Source: Anaerolineae bacterium
Lineage (GTDB): Bacteria; Chloroflexota; Anaerolineae; B4-G1
Length of the DNA: 7,732 nucleotides
Direction: 5' to 3'
Assembly: GCA_030612585.1 (NCBI GenBank)
Contig: JAUWNP010000211.1
Coordinates: 1 to 7,732 of the forward strand
Shown here: one piece after another, positions 4,639-7,732 of the stretch
Layout: each line of letters begins with the position of its first letter
How positions within the stretch are numbered: the stretch's first letter is position 1
Notes under the pieces: generated by a model
Databases searched by the model: none
Told to the model about the DNA's origin: nothing
What the model saw: only the letters and a program-made list of their open reading frames with translations
Program-made: the position numbers and the translations under genes

Positions 4639-6234
4639 CTGAAGATCCGATTGATCGAACCCCGGGCTCCAGGGCTGAACGTATTCGACCGGGCGCTCCT
4701 CCCGCGCCTGGGCCTGCCGCTGCTGGGCCGGCTGCTGGCCGAGCGCGGCCACGACGTGCGCATCTACGTCGAAACGCTGGCCCCGGTTGACTGGGCCGAC
4801 GTCACGGAGGCCGGCCTGGTGGGCTTCTCCACCACCACCGCGACCACGCCAGCGGCCTACGAGATGGCCCGGCGCGTGCGCGACCTGGGCATCCCTACCG
4901 TCATCGGCGGCTCGCACGTCACCTTTTTGCCCGACGAGGCATTGGACCACTGCGACTTCGTCGTGCGCAGGGAGGGGCAAGTGACGCTGCTGGAACTGGT
5001 GGACGCGCTGGAGGGCCGCACCGACCTGGCCCACATCGCGGGCCTGTCGTACCACGAGACAGCGGGGCAGATAGTTCATAACCCCGACCGGCCCCCTTGC
5101 ACACAGGAGGAGTTCGCGGCGCTACCCGCCCCTGACCTGCGCCTCATCGTCGGTCACGAGCGTATGACCAACGTGCCGATTATGACCCAGTGGGGGTGTC
5201 CCTATGCCTGTGACTTCTGTGCCGTCATCCGCATGTTTGGCCGGCGGGTGCGTGCTCGCTCTGTTGAGAACGTGCTGGCCGAACTGGAGACCTACCGCGA
5301 CCGTGGCGCGGTCTTCTTCTACGACGACAACTTCGTCGTGGACAAGGCACGCACCCGGGCGCTCTTGCGGGGGATGATCGAGCGCGGCCTGACGCCCCCC
5401 TGGTCGGCACAGGTGCGTGCCGGGGTGGTCTACAAGGACAAGCGCAGCGGGGAACTGGACCACGAGTTGCTCAGCCTGATGCGCGATTCCGGCTGTGGGA
5501 TGGTCTACTGCGGCTTCGAGTCGGTCAATCCAGACACGCTGACCGTCTACAATAAGCACCAGGACGTGCGGGACATTCGCGCTAGCATCCGCGCCTTCCA
5601 CGACTACGGCATCCGCGTGCACGGCATGTTCGCGCTGGGCGCAGACACCGACGACGTGGGGATCTTTCAGCAGACGGCGGACTTCGCGCTGTGCAACGAG
5701 ATTGACACAGTGCAGTTTCTGATGTTGATTCCCATCCCGGGCACGCCGCTCTACGATCGCATAGCCGCGCAGGGCCGGTTGATGACGGACGACTGGAGTC
5801 TGTACGACGGGCACCATTGCGTCACCCAGCCGGCACTGATGAGCCCCTACGAGTTGCAGATGGGCACCATACGGGCGATGGCGCGCTTCTACTCCGCCCG
5901 TCGGGTGCTGCGCCTGCTCGTCTCCAGCGTGGCCCGCAACCTGCCGTTTCTGCTGAAACTGCTGTGGCGCGAGCGAGGGCTGCGGTTACAACTGCCGCGT
6001 GTGGCGCTGCTCTCGCTGATTCCCACCCGGCGCTCGGAAGTGTTGGACATCATACGGGGTGCGCTGCCGCGCGAGTCGTGGAAGCGGCTGCAAGACATGC
6101 TGGTGCTGCCGATGCTGCGGCTGTACGGACGGAGCCACATCCGGCAGTGGACACGGCAGGCGCGCTCGCGGGCCTACATGGAGTATTTGCGCCGGCTGGT
6201 GAAGCCGCGGCGGCGGGCAACCAGTATGTCGTGA
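4639..6234 (+). CDS. B12-binding-domain radical SAM protein (COG1032 type)
   Basis: A 531-aa enzyme of the Fe-S oxidoreductase family that pairs an N-terminal cobalamin-binding-like fold with a radical SAM barrel. Starting at CTG 4639 gives the N-terminus MKIRLIEPRAPG, typical of this family. Residues 1-145 form the Rossmann-like domain (LLAERGHDV, GFSTTTATT, IPTVIGGSHVTFLPDEAL, EGQVTLLELVDAL). It lacks an evident DxHxxG cobalamin-ligand motif, so B12 binding is uncertain. The radical SAM cluster motif is C187-x3-C191-x2-C194 (CPYACDFC). Downstream FYDDNFVVD, GFESVNPDTL and IPIPGTPLYDRI match conserved barrel strands. Residues about 415-531 are helical, very basic and partly hydrophobic, perhaps membrane-associated. 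Related enzymes act in tetrapyrrole, hopanoid, lipid or peptide modification; nothing here identifies the substrate. The stop codon lies inside a heptamer repeat. Confidence 0.93.
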   Translation: MKIRLIEPRAPGLNVFDRALLPRLGLPLLGRLLAERGHDVRIYVETLAPVDWADVTEAGLVGFSTTTATTPAAYEMARRVRDLGIPTVIGGSHVTFLPDEALDHCDFVVRREGQVTLLELVDALEGRTDLAHIAGLSYHETAGQIVHNPDRPPCTQEEFAALPAPDLRLIVGHERMTNVPIMTQWGCPYACDFCAVIRMFGRRVRARSVENVLAELETYRDRGAVFFYDDNFVVDKARTRALLRGMIERGLTPPWSAQVRAGVVYKDKRSGELDHELLSLMRDSGCGMVYCGFESVNPDTLTVYNKHQDVRDIRASIRAFHDYGIRVHGMFALGADTDDVGIFQQTADFALCNEIDTVQFLMLIPIPGTPLYDRIAAQGRLMTDDWSLYDGHHCVTQPALMSPYELQMGTIRAMARFYSARRVLRLLVSSVARNLPFLLKLLWRERGLRLQLPRVALLSLIPTRRSEVLDIIRGALPRESWKRLQDMLVLPMLRLYGRSHIRQWTRQARSRAYMEYLRRLVKPRRRATSMS

Positions 6235-6270
6235 AACGTGAAGCGTCAAACGTCAAAAGTCAAAAGTGAT
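6231..6270. repeat. Heptamer tandem repeat GTSAAAM overlapping the radical SAM stop codon
   Basis: Units GTGAAAC (6231-6237), GTGAAGC (6238-6244), GTCAAAC (6245-6251), GTCAAAA (6252-6258) and GTCAAAA (6259-6265) are followed by a partial GTGAT. The TGA stop (6232-6234) is part of the first unit. The period is exactly 7. Confidence 0.9.
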
Positions 6271-6271
6271 A

Positions 6272-6336
6272 GGACGCAGATTCACGCAGATTTTCGCAGA
6301 TAAAAAATCAGCGGGGATCAGCGTTAATCTGCGTCC
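6272..6336. repeat. CGCAGATT repeat element with perfect 11-bp terminal inverted repeat
   Basis: GGACGCAGATT (6272-6282) and AATCTGCGTCC (6326-6336) are perfect inverted arms. Inside are two more CGCAGAT units (from 6285 and 6295), an A6 run (6302-6307) and two ATCAGCG units (6308, 6317). The element fills the gap between two convergent genes and overlaps the last codons and stop of panE. It could fold in either direction and may serve as a bidirectional terminator, but it lacks a classic stem followed at once by a T run. Confidence 0.8.
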
Positions 6337-7277
6337 CGAATTCTGCACTGTACCCGACCACGCGCTCGCGACTCCAGTGGCAACAGGCTGTGGTAGATAA
6401 AGGTGTTCAGCGGGGTGTCCACCCCCACCTCTTGGCCCAAGCGTACCACCGCCCCGTTCTGCGATTCCAGTTCCGAGGGGCGTCCTTCCATAATGTCCCG
6501 CTGCATCGAGGCCGTCCCATCCGGTGGCAGGCTGTCTATGAGGGCCATCGTCTGGTGTATGGTCTCTTCCGGCAGACCGACCCCCCGCGCTTGCGCCACG
6601 GCGAGGACCTCGTGCATAGCCTGTTCCAACATGTGGCGTGTCTCCGGCAGGCTGCGCAACACTCCCGCGGGAGCACGGGTCACCGCTCCCACCCCGCTGA
6701 ACGAGGCGATGAACAGGAACTTCTGCCACAGAGCGACCCAGATATCCGGGGGGACTTCGGCCGTCACCCCCGCTCGTGCGAACGCCTCCCGCAGCCGTGC
6801 GGCCCGCTCGCTGGGACGGTTGTCCAACTCGCCGCAGGCCACGTAAGGCTCCAGCCCGGCGTGGCGGACGTGGCCTGGCTCCACGACAAAACTGACGATC
6901 CTGCATAGGCCACCCAGCACGTGCTCAGTGCCCAACACCGCCGCCAACTGCGCCGGCGCTTCCACCCCGTTCTGCAGCGGTACGACGAACGTCTCCGGTC
7001 CAACCAGCGGGCGGCAGGCCAGCGCCGCCTCCGCCACCTGCCAGGCCTTCACACACACCAGCACTGCGTCCACGACTCCCACCTGTGCCGCATCGTCGGT
7101 CGCCTGCACAGGCCGCACCACGAAGTCGCCCTGCAGGCTATCCACGCGCAGGCCGTTGTCCCGCAGAGCCCGCAACTGCTCCCCACGGACGATGAACACG
7201 GCCTCCTCGCCAGCCTGGGCCAGCCGCCCGCCAAAGTAGCCCCCCACAGCCCCTGTGCCAAACACTGCTATGCGCAT
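6324..7277 (-). CDS. panE: 2-dehydropantoate 2-reductase (ketopantoate reductase, PanE/ApbA family)
   Basis: A 317-aa cytoplasmic enzyme expected to reduce 2-dehydropantoate to (R)-pantoate with NADPH in pantothenate/CoA synthesis. The N-terminus MRIAVFGTGAVGGYFGGRL carries the GxGAxGG nucleotide-binding motif (G7-G12). Family residues visible are K77 in VCVKAW, N103 in PLQNGVEA, K186 in LWQKFLF (catalytic Lys), S257 in TASMQRDIMEGR and E269 in SELESQNG. Length is normal for the family. The start at 7277 is supported by AAGGAG (7289-7284) six bases upstream; a longer frame from 7304 has no comparable site. The last residues (IRDAD, stop TAA at 6326-6324) are encoded by a CGCAGATT repeat, so the natural C-terminus may have been altered. 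Members of this fold also include other hydroxyacid dehydrogenases; no other pan gene is nearby. I saw no convincing promoter. Confidence 0.93.
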   Translation of the reverse strand: MRIAVFGTGAVGGYFGGRLAQAGEEAVFIVRGEQLRALRDNGLRVDSLQGDFVVRPVQATDDAAQVGVVDAVLVCVKAWQVAEAALACRPLVGPETFVVPLQNGVEAPAQLAAVLGTEHVLGGLCRIVSFVVEPGHVRHAGLEPYVACGELDNRPSERAARLREAFARAGVTAEVPPDIWVALWQKFLFIASFSGVGAVTRAPAGVLRSLPETRHMLEQAMHEVLAVAQARGVGLPEETIHQTMALIDSLPPDGTASMQRDIMEGRPSELESQNGAVVRLGQEVGVDTPLNTFIYHSLLPLESRARGRVQCRIRDAD

Positions 7278-7320
7278 GAGAATCTCCTTGTTGGAATCTA
7301 CCAATCTCTCCTACACCAGA

Positions 7321-7351
7321 AACACTACAACGAATTCAGAATGGAACGAAT
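7321..7351 (+). repeat. Dispersed repeat copy B
   Basis: The 31 bases begin AACACTACAACGAATTC and end GGAACGAAT. They match the left arm of the element at 3681-3711 at 25 of 31 positions. The preceding CCAGA (7316-7320) recurs at the right edge, so the repeat unit extends at least five bases to the left. Confidence 0.75.
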
Positions 7352-7486
7352 CTGAGGCTCAATCCAATCCGTGTGCCCCGCTTGAGTGATTGGAATCCGC
7401 GTGTCGCCTGTGTTCAATCCTGTTTCCAGGGTATCCACGACGTCAAATAGACACACCTCATCCCAGGAGCGACTATTCGCCTCTTC

Positions 7487-7515
7487 ATTCGTTTATTTCC
7501 TAATTCGTTGTTGTG
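7487..7515 (-). repeat. Dispersed repeat copy C, inverted relative to copy B
   Basis: On the minus strand it begins CACAACAACGAATTAGGAAA and ends TAAACGAAT. It matches the copy A left arm at 25 of 29 positions and copy B at 23 of 29. Copies B and C are therefore inverted arms about 135 nt apart. Confidence 0.8.
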
Positions 7516-7538
7516 ACCTCCAGCAGAACCCTCTTCCC

Positions 7539-7557
7539 ATCTGCGAAAATCTGCGTG
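7539..7557 (-). repeat. Inverted copy of the CGCAGATT repeat
   Basis: These 19 bases (ATCTGCGAAAATCTGCGTG) are the exact reverse complement of 6283-6301. The two copies face each other across panE. Confidence 0.85.
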
Positions 7558-7586
7558 CAGCTGCATCCTACTCCTCTTGCTCGCTG

Positions 7587-7620
7587 TGCCACGTGCCATT
7601 AATGCCATCAGTGCCATTAG
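7587..7620. repeat. Nonamer tandem repeat TGCCATTAG
   Basis: TGCCACG (7587-7593) is followed by TGCCATTAA (7594-7602), TGCCATCAG (7603-7611) and TGCCATTAG (7612-7620). The period is 9 for the last three units. Read on the minus strand it encodes MALMALMA, which is a by-product of the repeat and not a gene. Confidence 0.8.
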
Positions 7621-7647
7621 TGGAGAGACCCAGTCGTACACCTCTTG

Positions 7648-7665
7648 AGTGTGTTTCAACACACT
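7648..7665. terminator. Short hairpin with TTCA loop, possible terminator
   Basis: AGTGTGT (7648-7654) and ACACACT (7659-7665) form a perfect 7-bp stem around TTCA. TTTGATT follows on the plus strand, which is only a weak T tract. Its orientation and use are unclear because the flanking gene lies outside the window. Confidence 0.35.
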
Positions 7666-7674
7666 TTGATTAAC

Positions 7675-7699
7675 AGCCGATGAATTCATTCATCGGGCT
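7675..7699. terminator. Strong hairpin with TTCA loop near right edge, possible terminator
   Basis: CCGATGAA (7677-7684) and TTCATCGG (7689-7696) form a perfect 8-bp stem around TTCA, extended by AG/CT pairs past a bulged G at 7697. No T run follows on either strand. It could be a transcription end signal for a gene to the right or a REP-like palindrome. Confidence 0.4.
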
Positions 7700-7720
7700 G
7701 GCCGGGGCCTGAACCTTTCT

Positions 7721-7732
7721 CCAGAAACACTA
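7721..7732 (+). repeat. Start of another dispersed repeat copy (D), cut by the window edge
   Basis: CCAGAAACACTA is identical to 7316-7327, the beginning of copy B, and is likewise preceded closely by TCTCC. The continuation lies outside the window. Confidence 0.5.

Larger units (their letters stand above)
7278..7732. other. 455-nt repeat-rich region without a supported gene
   Basis: Short open frames of about 90 codons exist on both strands but lack ribosome sites and recognisable sequence. The minus-strand frame translates the repeats themselves (NNELGNKR and MALMALMA). Contents are the panE ribosome site, two opposed copies of the 29-31 nt dispersed repeat, an inverted copy of the CGCAGAT repeat, a 9-nt tandem repeat and two hairpins. 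A further copy of the dispersed repeat starts at the right edge. Confidence 0.7.

Noticed and set aside
5122..5817. 231-codon minus-strand frame
   Set aside because: It lies wholly inside the radical SAM gene, has no recognisable domain, and exists because of high GC at third positions in the sense gene.
7278..7400. Promoter for panE
   Set aside because: Only weak matches were seen, such as TAGATT with no acceptable -35 box.
7414..7689. 91-codon minus-strand and similar plus-strand frames in the right-hand region
   Set aside because: They translate repeat arrays, lack ribosome sites and have no protein-like composition.
1..7732. tRNA, rRNA, transposase, toxin-antitoxin or defence genes
   Set aside because: No matching sequence or domain was recognised on either strand.

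Overview
The window looks like bacterial chromosome from a GC-rich, gene-sparse genome. Several traits would suit Chloroflexota (Anaerolineae-like): a lipoprotein joining DUF348, G5 and a TolB-like propeller through a PSPTP-type linker, a COG1032-type B12-binding radical SAM protein, and AT-rich microrepeats in nearly every intergenic gap. No rRNA or universal marker is present, so this placement is inference only.

Layout, left to right. (1) Minus strand, running off the left edge: the N-terminal part of a membrane-anchored, beta-rich extracytoplasmic protein. (2) Minus strand: a 645-aa lipoprotein (DUF348, G5, beta-propeller split by an acidic Pro/Ser/Thr linker), with its own near-consensus promoter and an almost leaderless start. 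(3) Minus strand: a papain-like (C1A) cysteine protease with a complete catalytic set and no signal peptide. It lies behind a strong promoter, a 5' UTR of about 165 nt containing a long hairpin, and a 14-codon leader ORF whose stop overlaps the protease start as ATGA. (4) A divergent, gene-free region (about 3624-4034) with the protease promoter, a heptamer tandem repeat and the promoter of the next gene. (5) Plus strand: a 160-aa helical protein of unknown function with a leaderless-type start. (6) Plus strand: a 531-aa B12-binding/radical SAM protein whose best start is CTG. (7) Minus strand, convergent: ketopantoate reductase (PanE type). (8) A 455-nt right-hand stretch without a supported gene, made largely of repeats and hairpins.

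The genes do not form one pathway: PanE belongs to pantothenate/CoA synthesis, the radical SAM enzyme's substrate is unknown, and the protease and lipoprotein look independent. The protease, lipoprotein and left-edge gene share a strand with short gaps (69 and 38 nt) and may be partly co-transcribed, but the lipoprotein has its own promoter.

The most unusual material is non-coding. Almost every gap carries its own 7-10 nt tandem repeat, in three places supplying the start or stop codon of the adjacent gene. A 29-31 nt dispersed repeat occurs as inverted pairs (3681-3762 and 7321-7515), like a small MITE family, with one pair folded into the protease 5' UTR. I found no convincing new defence or mobile system.
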